Shown here piece after piece: positions 1 to 6,033 of a DNA stretch of 6,711 nucleotides; the stretch's first letter is position 1; each line of letters opens with the position of its first letter. This stretch comes from Hadesarchaea archaeon. Lineage in GTDB: Archaea; Hadarchaeota; Hadarchaeia; Hadarchaeales; Hadarchaeaceae. Location of the stretch: contig JAUWYN010000041.1 in NCBI GenBank assembly GCA_030615805.1, forward strand, positions 1-6,711, written 5' to 3'. A program made the position numbers and the translations under genes. The notes beneath the pieces are model-generated. The model saw nothing but the letters and a program-made list of their open reading frames with translations. It searched no databases and had not been told where the DNA came from.

Positions 1-621
1 AATGTAGACCTTCTTTTGGTCCTCGACGTACCCGGCGCCATCTGTCACGAAGGGTTCAAGGGCCACCACATCGCCGACGCTCAGCTTCTGCCCCGTCTCC
101 TCCTTCACGTTCGGCACCGTCAGGCCCGCGTGCAAGTTCCATCGCGCTAGGCTGTGACCCGTGAGATTTCGGATGGGCTTGAAGCCAGCCGCAGTTGCAG
201 TTTCCTCGACAATCCTACCTAACTCACCCACATCGATCCCCGGCCTGATCGCAGCGATCTCGGCCTCAAGCGCTCGCTCGACCGTTTGGACCAGCTCCTG
301 CTTTTCACCCGTCGCGATCGTGAACGCAGTATCCCCGATGTAGCCGTCCACGTGAGCACCTATGTCGACCTTTACCATGTCCCCCTCCTTGATGCTCGTG
401 TCATCGTCCGCGGGGGGGCTGTAGTGGGCGGCGACCTCGTTAACTGAAACGTTACACGGGAACGCGGGCTTGCCTCCCTTCTGTGCGATCATGCCCTCAA
501 TCACTTCGGATATCTCGAGCAGCGTGGTGCCCGGCTTCACGAGGGGACGCGCCTGCTCGCGCACTTCGGCCACGAGCTTACCAGCCTTTCTGTATGCTTG
601 AAGCTCCTCATCGCTCAACAT
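1..621 (-). CDS. map: Methionine aminopeptidase, archaeal type II (partial, C-terminus beyond window)
   Basis: Removes the initiator methionine from nascent proteins in the cytoplasm; a dinuclear-metal hydrolase of the pita-bread fold. The window holds the first 207 residues, starting at ATG 621 (MLSDEEL...), and the reading frame runs off the left edge. Type II archaeal enzymes are usually close to 295 residues, so about 90 are missing. Visible active-site residues, matched to the Pyrococcus furiosus enzyme: His66 in AAHYSP, metal ligands Asp86 (VDIG) and Asp97 (GDTAF), metal ligand His156 (TGHSL), His164, and metal ligand Glu189 (ALEPF). The last metal-binding Glu would lie outside the window. 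The lack of an N-terminal zinc-finger or bacterial-type extension and the AAHYSP/TGHSL context favour archaeal type II over type I. A TATA-like element lies about 35-40 bp upstream, so the leader is probably about 10 nt. It is divergent from the Tfx gene. Family assignment is secure; the metal used is not shown by the sequence. Confidence 0.95.
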   Translation of the reverse strand, partial: MLSDEELQAYRKAGKLVAEVREQARPLVKPGTTLLEISEVIEGMIAQKGGKPAFPCNVSVNEVAAHYSPPADDDTSIKEGDMVKVDIGAHVDGYIGDTAFTIATGEKQELVQTVERALEAEIAAIRPGIDVGELGRIVEETATAAGFKPIRNLTGHSLARWNLHAGLTVPNVKEETGQKLSVGDVVALEPFVTDGAGYVEDQKKVYI

Positions 622-654
622 ATTAGTCACTGGAGTTTTGTTTAACCCGCAAAG

Positions 655-663
655 TAAAATAAA
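655..663 (-). promoter_or_regulatory. Probable TATA box of the methionine aminopeptidase gene
   Basis: On the minus strand this reads TTTATTTTA, a fair match to the archaeal TATA consensus. Its centre is about 38 bp upstream of the ATG at 621, which puts the expected transcription start (25-27 bp downstream) near 632 and gives a leader of roughly 10 nt. This is position-based inference; it sits in the AT-rich part of the divergent intergenic region. Confidence 0.45.
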
Positions 664-752
664 CCCCACCCTTGGTAGAAATACCCATTTGCGTCAGTAC
701 ACCGAAAACCTCAGCACCCAAGTTGAACTTCTCCGGACAAGAATGTGAGTAA

Positions 753-760
753 CAATTAAA
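753..760 (+). promoter_or_regulatory. Possible TATA box of the Tfx-type regulator gene
   Basis: CAATTAAA on the plus strand is a weak TATA-like element. The predicted transcription start 25-27 bp downstream falls at about 782-784, some 8-10 nt before the preferred ATG at 792. That agrees with the short leaders seen at other genes here. The match to consensus is poor, so this is tentative. Confidence 0.3.
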
Positions 761-791
761 CCCACCTACTGTTGAATTAAAGTTGAGGTTC

Positions 792-1196
792 ATGCGCGAC
801 ACTTTCCTGACCGAGGCGCAGGCGCGGGTGCTCGAGCTCCGGGTGAAGGGGCTAACCCAAGCGGAGATAGCGCGAAAGTTGAAAACCTCACGCGCGAACG
901 TCTGCATCCTCGAACGCCGTGCGCGGGATAACATCGCCCGAGCCGAACGGACGCTCAAGCTTGCTGCCAAGCTTCGAGCGCCAGTTGTAATCGAGGTGAA
1001 ATCAGGGGAAGACATTTTGGAAGTACCTAAGAGGTTGTTTAAAGCGGCAGATGCTGCGAAGATCCGAGTCAAGCTCGGCACACCTGATATCATAGCCAAG
1101 ATCCGTGAAGGGGCGGGAGATAAACTGCACGGTCGGTCGGCAACTCAAAGTTTTGATGTAGTTTTAACATCGGAGGGCGAATTGCTCATTTCATGA
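792..1196 (+). CDS. Tfx-family HTH DNA-binding transcriptional regulator
   Basis: A 134-residue protein of the Tfx family, whose founder in Methanothermobacter binds DNA at the molybdenum formylmethanofuran dehydrogenase operon. The opening MRDTFLTEAQARVLELR is typical of the family. Residues about 7-50 form a sigma-70 region-4-like helix-turn-helix: LTQAEIARKL is the first helix and turn, and SRANVCILERRARDNI the recognition helix and its flank. The rest is a small alpha/beta domain (VVIEVKSGEDIL, ending FDVVLTSEGELLIS) of the kind that follows the HTH in Tfx proteins. I prefer ATG 792 to an in-frame TTG at 783 because GAGGT (785-789) acts as an SD for the ATG and family members begin at this point. 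The stop overlaps the 3' end of the convergent polymerase gene by 11 bp. Its target is not evident here; it could control itself or the divergent aminopeptidase promoter. Family call is firm; role is inferred. Confidence 0.88.
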   Translation: MRDTFLTEAQARVLELRVKGLTQAEIARKLKTSRANVCILERRARDNIARAERTLKLAAKLRAPVVIEVKSGEDILEVPKRLFKAADAAKIRVKLGTPDIIAKIREGAGDKLHGRSATQSFDVVLTSEGELLIS

Positions 1197-3615
1197 ACTT
1201 TTCAAGCCCTACCTGTTTTTCGCGCTCGAACCGCAAGTCCCTCTCTCTATAACCCAAAACCTCCATGATCCGCATCACCGCTGGCAAGATTTGGTGCTCA
1301 ACGTAATAGTCGGGGTCGTATTCCCTACCCTTGAAATCCTCGATGGGAATGGCGCGCTCGCTTATGCTCCCCGGGCCCTTGGCCTCGATGTAGGCGATCA
1401 CCATCCCCGGCTCCACCTCCCGCCCGAGCTCGCGGAGCCTCTTCGCCGCGACCACATGGGGACCTATAGAGCGGTAGCTCTCGATGGGCATCTTGAGCCG
1501 GGTGTAAATGACTAAGTTGTCCAAACTCACCTTCCCCTTGAGCACTTCCTGCGTCGTCTTGCGCACTATCTCGGCAGCCTTCTTGGGGGAGCCATCGCGT
1601 AGAATCGCCTCAAGCACCGCCTCTTGAGTTTTCTTAGCGAGCGCGGCCCAATCGCGGCGTACAAACTCCAAGCCCTTGACCACCATTCTGCCTTCCTCGT
1701 CGATCATTGCGTAGCGCTTCTTCGTCACGAAAATGCCGCGGGGGTAAAAACCCTCGAATTCGAGCTCCATGATGCCGGGTAAGCTCTCGTTCACTTGCTT
1801 TAGAAACTTCATCGCGTCCTCGCGCTTCTTGCTGTCAAGCTTGCAGTATAAACTATCGGTATCGGAGTAGATCACGTCGAAATCAAAGTCCCTTGCCATA
1901 TCGATGGTTTTGTGGATGTAGTGGCGGCCGAAACTCGTGACACTTTCAGCGCACTCCTTGAAGTACCACCGCGCCCGGGGGTAGCCGAGCATGCCGTAGA
2001 AGGAGTTCGCGACGATTTTGAGGGCCCACTGCTGTGCATCGAGCGAGCGGTACTCTCTGGTGCCGCGTTTGTATTGTTTCAGTTCGCGCTTCAGCTTAGT
2101 CCGTGCCTCAATCAACCGCTCGAGCGTCTGGAGGATGAAACCCTTTCGCCGCCTGCAGAACCTGTAGTCGAGTTCTGGCACCGTCGTCGCCTCGCCTGGC
2201 TTGCAGCACTCACAGTTGAGTGTGGAGGGGTCGATGTTGTGGGAAACTATGATGGATGGATAAAGCGAGCGGAAGTCAAACACGATCAAATTCTCATGTA
2301 AGCCCTTTGCTGGCTCCATTACGTAGGCTCCGACGTATGTCTCCTCGAGGCGCTCGGCGTACTCCTCGCCGACCGGTCGGGCAGGCACGAGCTCGCCGGC
2401 CTTGTGCGCATCTGCGATGAGCAGCCATTCCACGAGCTGCCCGGGAGTCATCCGTGTCACGTCGAACGGCGTCTGTCTAATAATCCGCGTAAGCTCGAAA
2501 AACAGCGGGAGCAACTCGAGCCCTAACTCGAGTGTCGCTTGGGAGTCTGACATGCAGTACTCGATCAGCTCCTTCGCCCGTTCACCGCCTCGCTCCCAGG
2601 CCTCGGCCATCTCGGTGAACTCAAAATCTGGCTTCTCCTTCCCCAGCATATGACGGTAAACGTCCTCGAGGGTGTAGTGGATTAGCCTTATCGCCCCTAT
2701 CGTGGCGAGGAAGTTCACCATCGTGTAAACGTCGATGTGCACCCGCCCTCGAATCCGGGTGGCCGTAGCGAACCGCCGCTTGCGAACTATCATCTCCGAA
2801 CCATCCCGCCCGAGCTTGAGCTTGATCCTCAGCTGCTTCGCCCGCTCGCGGAGGTAAGGGAAGTCGAAGAGGTCGGTGTTATAGCCGAGTAATATATCAA
2901 CATCCCGCGCCTCAACCAACTCGACAAATCGCTCGAGCATCTCCCGCTCGCTCCCGACTACCTCGACATAATCGAGCTTCACCTTGAAGTCTTTCCAAGT
3001 GATAATTTTTTTGAAACCTTGGTTATCGGCCAAACTCATCATGATGATCGGATCCTTGTCGGGACGGGGGGTACCTGCCGGGTTGTAAACCTCGATGTCG
3101 AAGCTCATCACGTTGAGCTTTTGCTCCGGCACGTCGACTGGCTTGGGTGGGCTGTCGAGCAATAGCGTTTTGACGCCCTTTCCCTCCTCCACTTTGCCGC
3201 TCACGCTGACGCCAGACATAGGGGTAAGGCCTCGGTCAACCAAGTAACGCCTTGCAGAGGGGATGTCGAACTCGTAAATCTCCTTCACCCCGGGCAGCTC
3301 GCGCATCGCGTGCCTCAGCGCCGGCATATCCTTTGGGTGGTGAAATGCCACTTTAAGGACCTCGACCTCGTGACCGAGAAAAGTCCGCTCGACGATATCG
3401 ACCGACTTCGGCTTGACCGTCCGTCCGCACTCGTTGAGTTCGAGCTTGGAGATGAGCTTCGCCGCTTTTTCAGCGTTACTGGTCGTGGCGTAGAGGTATT
3501 GCTCAAAAGTCGGATCGATGGCTACCACGGTTTCGGCCCCGCTCTTCAGGAACAACCTTATGCGGGGCTGCGCTTCTTCTTCGGCATAATCGACATCAAG
3601 CAGTAAGCCCTTCAT
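1186..3615 (-). CDS. polB: Family B DNA polymerase (archaeal replicative type, with 3'-5' exonuclease)
   Basis: An 809-residue replicative-type DNA polymerase with proofreading exonuclease, close in layout to Pyrococcus Pol. Residues counted from ATG 3615: N-terminal domain 1-130; Exo I Asp173/Glu175 (FDIEVYNP); Exo II Asp251 (YNTDLFDFPYL); Exo III Tyr353/Asp357 (YCMSD); motif A Asp447 (FDFRSLYPSII); motif B Lys533 to Gly541 (KIVANSFYG); motif C Asp585/Asp587 (YSDTDS); KKRY at 632-635; a thumb domain; and a C-terminal PIP box QVGLEKFM at 801-808 for binding the sliding clamp. All catalytic carboxylates are present and there is no intein. An in-frame GTG lies at 3621, but GGTG (3619-3622) makes a good SD for the ATG and overlaps that GTG, so I prefer the ATG. 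A TATA-like element near 3650 gives the gene its own promoter. Position 97 is Met where Pyrococcus has the uracil-pocket Val93. The 3' end overlaps the Tfx gene by 11 bp. Confidence 0.97.
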   Translation of the reverse strand: MKGLLLDVDYAEEEAQPRIRLFLKSGAETVVAIDPTFEQYLYATTSNAEKAAKLISKLELNECGRTVKPKSVDIVERTFLGHEVEVLKVAFHHPKDMPALRHAMRELPGVKEIYEFDIPSARRYLVDRGLTPMSGVSVSGKVEEGKGVKTLLLDSPPKPVDVPEQKLNVMSFDIEVYNPAGTPRPDKDPIIMMSLADNQGFKKIITWKDFKVKLDYVEVVGSEREMLERFVELVEARDVDILLGYNTDLFDFPYLRERAKQLRIKLKLGRDGSEMIVRKRRFATATRIRGRVHIDVYTMVNFLATIGAIRLIHYTLEDVYRHMLGKEKPDFEFTEMAEAWERGGERAKELIEYCMSDSQATLELGLELLPLFFELTRIIRQTPFDVTRMTPGQLVEWLLIADAHKAGELVPARPVGEEYAERLEETYVGAYVMEPAKGLHENLIVFDFRSLYPSIIVSHNIDPSTLNCECCKPGEATTVPELDYRFCRRRKGFILQTLERLIEARTKLKRELKQYKRGTREYRSLDAQQWALKIVANSFYGMLGYPRARWYFKECAESVTSFGRHYIHKTIDMARDFDFDVIYSDTDSLYCKLDSKKREDAMKFLKQVNESLPGIMELEFEGFYPRGIFVTKKRYAMIDEEGRMVVKGLEFVRRDWAALAKKTQEAVLEAILRDGSPKKAAEIVRKTTQEVLKGKVSLDNLVIYTRLKMPIESYRSIGPHVVAAKRLRELGREVEPGMVIAYIEAKGPGSISERAIPIEDFKGREYDPDYYVEHQILPAVMRIMEVLGYRERDLRFEREKQVGLEKFMK

Positions 3616-3646
3616 GTACACCGTAGAAACAATCGCTCGCTTTTCA

Positions 3647-3654
3647 GATAAAAG
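3647..3654 (-). promoter_or_regulatory. Probable TATA box of the polymerase gene
   Basis: CTTTTATC on the minus strand, centred about 36 bp upstream of the ATG at 3615. The expected start of transcription is near 3624, giving a leader of about 9 nt that carries the GGTG SD. It lies just downstream of the U-tracts at the end of the putative RNA gene, which suggests that the polymerase and the RNA are separate transcription units. Confidence 0.45.
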
Positions 3655-3663
3655 TTGGCCCTT

Positions 3664-3906
3664 AAAAGCGAAAAGGCGGGGACTTCGACCCGTCCGTTAC
3701 TCACTCGCCGAGTTTCGGAGCTTCGACCACTTCCGTCGCTCGCCGTTTTTTCGCGTTGAGGCCTTTCTCCCACAGTCGCTGCCTTACACCCTGCTTCCAG
3801 GCGCTTATCCGCGACCGTCCGTGGTTTTTCGTCCACGTTTTTTCGCGGCTCCCCGTTGCCCGTAGGCTTCGGTTCGGCCACCTCTGCAGGCTTCCATCCC
3901 CGCCGC
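3664..3906 (-). ncRNA. Candidate structured non-coding RNA, about 240 nt, class not recognised
   Basis: No believable protein is encoded here, but the minus strand looks like an RNA gene. A TATA box (3929-3937) predicts a start at about 3906. The 5' stretch GGCGGGGA (3904-3897) pairs perfectly with UCCCCGCC (3682-3675), which is followed by UUUU (3674-3671) and a second UUUU (3667-3664). Hairpins I can draw between them: GCCU/AGGU with loop 3887-3884; CCG-AA-GCC closed by a UACG tetraloop at 3864-3861 and mirrored by GGC-AA-CGG (3872-3853); CCGCGA 3848-3843 with UCGCGG 3814-3809, enclosing CGUGG/CCACG; GCGCCUG with a GAAG loop (3804-3786); GAGC-GAC/GUC-GCUC (3741-3718); and ACUC/GAGU (3713-3703). 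I could not match the core motifs of RNase P RNA or SRP RNA, nor a known riboswitch. It could instead be a long polymerase leader, although that gene seems to have its own promoter. Confidence 0.6.
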
Positions 3907-3928
3907 TCTCTTCTAGGGGCCGAACTTC

Positions 3929-3937
3929 TATAAATAA
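3929..3937 (-). promoter_or_regulatory. TATA box of the candidate RNA gene
   Basis: The minus strand reads TTATTTATA, the best TATA match in the window. Its centre is about 27 bp upstream of the G at 3906, which is where the closing stem of the predicted RNA begins. The agreement between promoter distance and RNA fold is a main reason for calling an RNA gene here. The distance to any protein start on this strand (more than 300 bp) is too long for the short-leader pattern of the neighbouring genes. Confidence 0.6.
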
Positions 3938-3951
3938 TTTGTTTATTTTAA

Positions 3952-3965
3952 CGGAAATATTTCCG
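3952..3965. promoter_or_regulatory. Perfect 14-bp palindrome, possible operator upstream of the RNA promoter
   Basis: CGGAAATATTTCCG is its own reverse complement over all 14 bp. It lies 15 bp upstream of the RNA gene's TATA box in transcription terms, a usual place for an archaeal activator or repressor dimer. A second perfect palindrome, AAACGCGTTT, lies at 3982-3991, with centres 28 bp apart. No plus-strand gene begins here. Function is inferred from symmetry and position only. Confidence 0.4.
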
Positions 3966-4124
3966 ATGAGGAGATATCACGAAACGCGTTTAAATGCGGC
4001 TTCACCCGCTTACCGTGAGGGCTCTTTCCACATGAGTTGAAGGTCATTTTTTCGGTGTGGTTTGAACTTTTTTGCTAAAATTTCATCGAATAGCTTGATT
4101 TTTTAACGCTTGGAGCCTTCACCT
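3966..4124. other. AOR-to-RNA intergenic spacer with spaced A-tracts
   Basis: No protein or RNA gene is apparent in this stretch downstream of the AOR stop codon. It contains three six-base T-runs on the plus strand at 4047-4052, 4068-4073 and 4099-4104 (A-runs on the minus strand), about 21 and 31 bp apart. Such spacing is close to whole turns of the helix and could bend the DNA. I see no clear minus-strand hairpin plus U-tract that would terminate the AOR transcript; the only hint is ATTTTAG near 4075-4081. Confidence 0.4.
3982..3991. repeat. Perfect 10-bp palindrome AAACGCGTTT
   Basis: A fully symmetric 10-bp sequence in the intergenic region between AOR and the candidate RNA gene, 16 bp beyond the 14-bp palindrome. 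The two do not share a half-site, so they are probably not two copies of one operator. Short palindromes of this length can arise by chance in an AT/GC-mixed spacer. Confidence 0.25.
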
Positions 4125-6032
4125 TTACTTGCGCCTTCGTCCTGGCAAGTGTTTTACCGTGAACCCCAACCCCAATGAGCGAAGTTTCTTGAGCGTCGGC
4201 AAGCCAGTTTTGAGATCCCACCCCCGAAGCCTGTAATAATCATCGAGCATGTAATCGAGCTCGACGACGTGCCCCTTTGGCGGTCCATCTGGTGAAGGCT
4301 CCTTAAGCAACCGCTCTGGCAGCGTGTCGTCCTTTCGCCTTATACCGTGGCGAACGTTGAACATTCGGTTGAGGTTGACGATCCGTTCGCCTATGCGGCG
4401 CAGCTCTCGCTCGGTGAGCTTCATGCCGGTGGTCGCGTTGAGGGCTCGTAGCACATCTCTGTAGTAAAACGTTGGAGGGATCATCGTGCCGTACTTGCAG
4501 ATGCCCACCGACTCGACGACCACCGCGAAATCCTCACACTCCTTGACCATCAGCCCTTTGTACTTCGGGTTCAGCTTTTGACCAATTTCAGGTAGGTAAC
4601 GCGCGCTGAATCGCTCTTTGATTGCCTTCTCGAACCCCACCTCATCGAGCACTGGGAAAGCGTAAAGGTGATCCGCCCCCCGAGCTGCGGTCGCGTTCCC
4701 CAAACCCATTGACTTCTGCGCCCGGCCGTCTTGCCCGGCGAGTTCCTGCTTTTTTATCGCCATCACATACTTCTCGGCGCCCTTGCCCACCTTTCGCGCC
4801 GCGCGGTAGCTGCCCTCAGCCAGTAGGTCCCCAAAGCCCTCCCGGAAAGCGATCATGCGCACGAGCTCGACCATCGCCTCGTGGTTACCCCATGTCAGGT
4901 CAAGACCACCCGTATCTTTTTTGGTTAGGATGCCGCGCTCGTAGCACTCCATCGCCCAAGCAATGGTGCTCCCAAAGCTGCAGGTGTCCATGCCGTAGCG
5001 GTTGCAGAGGTGGTGCGCGTAGAGGATCGACTTGATGTTGCCTATGCTGCATTTCGACCCCACACATGAAAGCGTCTCGTACTCCGGACCGCCCCCGATG
5101 TACGCGTAGGGACCCTCGGGCACGCAGGTGTAGCGGCCGCAGCGCTGCAGACATGCGAAATCGGCTCGGGGCTTGACTAAATATCGCTGCCTTATGATTT
5201 TCCCGCCTATCGCCTCAGCGTGCTCGAATACCCCAGTTTGGTAGTTCCGCGTGGGAAGGCGCCCGATTTCGTTCATCAGCTCAACGAGGCTGGGGGTACC
5301 ATAATCGGCCCGACCTTGGGTAAATGGATCGGCGAGCATCTTTGCATGAAGCTCATCCATCAATTTCACATACTTTTTCTCATCCGCAATTGGGATGTCT
5401 TTGCTTCCTCGAACGGCAACGGCTTTGAGCCGCTTCGACCCCATCACCGTCCCCATGCCGGTTCGAGCGGATGCGCGGTCGAGGTCGTTCATCACCGCAG
5501 CGAATCGAACGAGGTTTTCCCCAGCCTGTCCGATGTAAAGCATTTTGGCGCTCCAACCGTCGCCCACCTCCTCCCTGAGCGCAGCATCTGTTTCGTAAAC
5601 ATCCTTTCCCCAAAGGTGGCGGGCACTACGGAGCTCAGCTTTGCCATCCTCGACCCAAATGTAAACTGGTTTTGGAGAACGCCCTCGTACAATTATCGCA
5701 TCGAACCCGGCGAACTTCAGCTCGGGACCCCAATGACCGGCCGCATGAGCCTCCCCCCAGATATCGGTGAGGGGCGACTTCGCGGCGACCACGTGGCGGG
5801 AGGCCTGGGGGAAAAGCGTGCCCGTGAGGGGGCCAGTCGTAATGACGAGGACATTTTCTGGACCTAGGGGCCTCGTGCGCGGGCCGATCTCATCGTAAAG
5901 CACTCGTGAACAAAACCCCGCGCCGCCCAAGTATTCCCTCGCCAAATTTTCATCGAAGGGCTTCGCAACGCTCTTACCACGGGTTAAATCTACGTCGAGT
6001 ATCTGCCCGGCGTACCCCCCATATTTGAACAT
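4125..6032 (-). CDS. Aldehyde:ferredoxin oxidoreductase family protein (tungstopterin enzyme, divergent)
   Basis: A 635-residue member of the AOR family, which oxidise aldehydes to acids at a tungsten bis-pterin centre next to a [4Fe-4S] cluster; soluble, no signal peptide. Residues from ATG 6032: N-terminal domain opening MFKYGGYAGQILDVDLTRGK and including TGPLTGTLFP (family signature), KFAGFDAIIVRG, and MGTVMGSKRLKAVAV near 193-207; Glu319 in GPEYET (Pyrococcus AOR Glu313); His455 (likely His448); C-terminal cluster Cys512. The cluster motif is DFACLQRC: Asp291, Cys294, Cys298, where Pyrococcus AOR has three Cys. The pterin motifs read NRYGMDT (344-350) and ESVGICK instead of DxxGLxx. The start at 6032 is chosen over an in-frame start at 6086 because it matches the family N-terminus and lies 1 nt after the ferredoxin stop codon, implying translational coupling. 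Substrate is unknown; tungsten rather than molybdenum is inferred from the family. Confidence 0.93.
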   Translation of the reverse strand: MFKYGGYAGQILDVDLTRGKSVAKPFDENLAREYLGGAGFCSRVLYDEIGPRTRPLGPENVLVITTGPLTGTLFPQASRHVVAAKSPLTDIWGEAHAAGHWGPELKFAGFDAIIVRGRSPKPVYIWVEDGKAELRSARHLWGKDVYETDAALREEVGDGWSAKMLYIGQAGENLVRFAAVMNDLDRASARTGMGTVMGSKRLKAVAVRGSKDIPIADEKKYVKLMDELHAKMLADPFTQGRADYGTPSLVELMNEIGRLPTRNYQTGVFEHAEAIGGKIIRQRYLVKPRADFACLQRCGRYTCVPEGPYAYIGGGPEYETLSCVGSKCSIGNIKSILYAHHLCNRYGMDTCSFGSTIAWAMECYERGILTKKDTGGLDLTWGNHEAMVELVRMIAFREGFGDLLAEGSYRAARKVGKGAEKYVMAIKKQELAGQDGRAQKSMGLGNATAARGADHLYAFPVLDEVGFEKAIKERFSARYLPEIGQKLNPKYKGLMVKECEDFAVVVESVGICKYGTMIPPTFYYRDVLRALNATTGMKLTERELRRIGERIVNLNRMFNVRHGIRRKDDTLPERLLKEPSPDGPPKGHVVELDYMLDDYYRLRGWDLKTGLPTLKKLRSLGLGFTVKHLPGRRRK

Positions 6033-6033
6033 C

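Noticed and set aside
783..791. TTG 783 as start of the Tfx gene
   Set aside because: It adds three residues not typical of the family and lacks an SD; GAGGT just before ATG 792 supports the later start.
623..1099. 158-codon minus-strand frame overlapping the Tfx gene
   Set aside because: It is the antisense of a clear Tfx-family protein, matches no family I know, and its end runs through the divergent promoter region.
3664..3906. RNase P RNA or SRP RNA as identity of the RNA gene
   Set aside because: GGAUGGAAGCC near the 5' end and AGGGUGUAA inside recall pieces of RNase P RNA, but the conserved GGAAA-GUC and ACAGAA core pairs are missing. The SRP helix-8 motif (CCGGAAGG with AGCAG) is also absent. 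A covariance-model search would settle it.
3612..4040. Open frames in the polymerase-AOR gap, on both strands (89, 83 and 94 codons)
   Set aside because: Composition is not protein-like (runs of Arg, Pro, Ser, Thr), the frames overlap one another on both strands, and the strongest signals here are RNA stems and a promoter.
4060..4100. Box C/D guide RNA on the minus strand (CGATGAA near 4085)
   Set aside because: The C-box match is imperfect, and no D box or C'/D' pair lies at the right distance.
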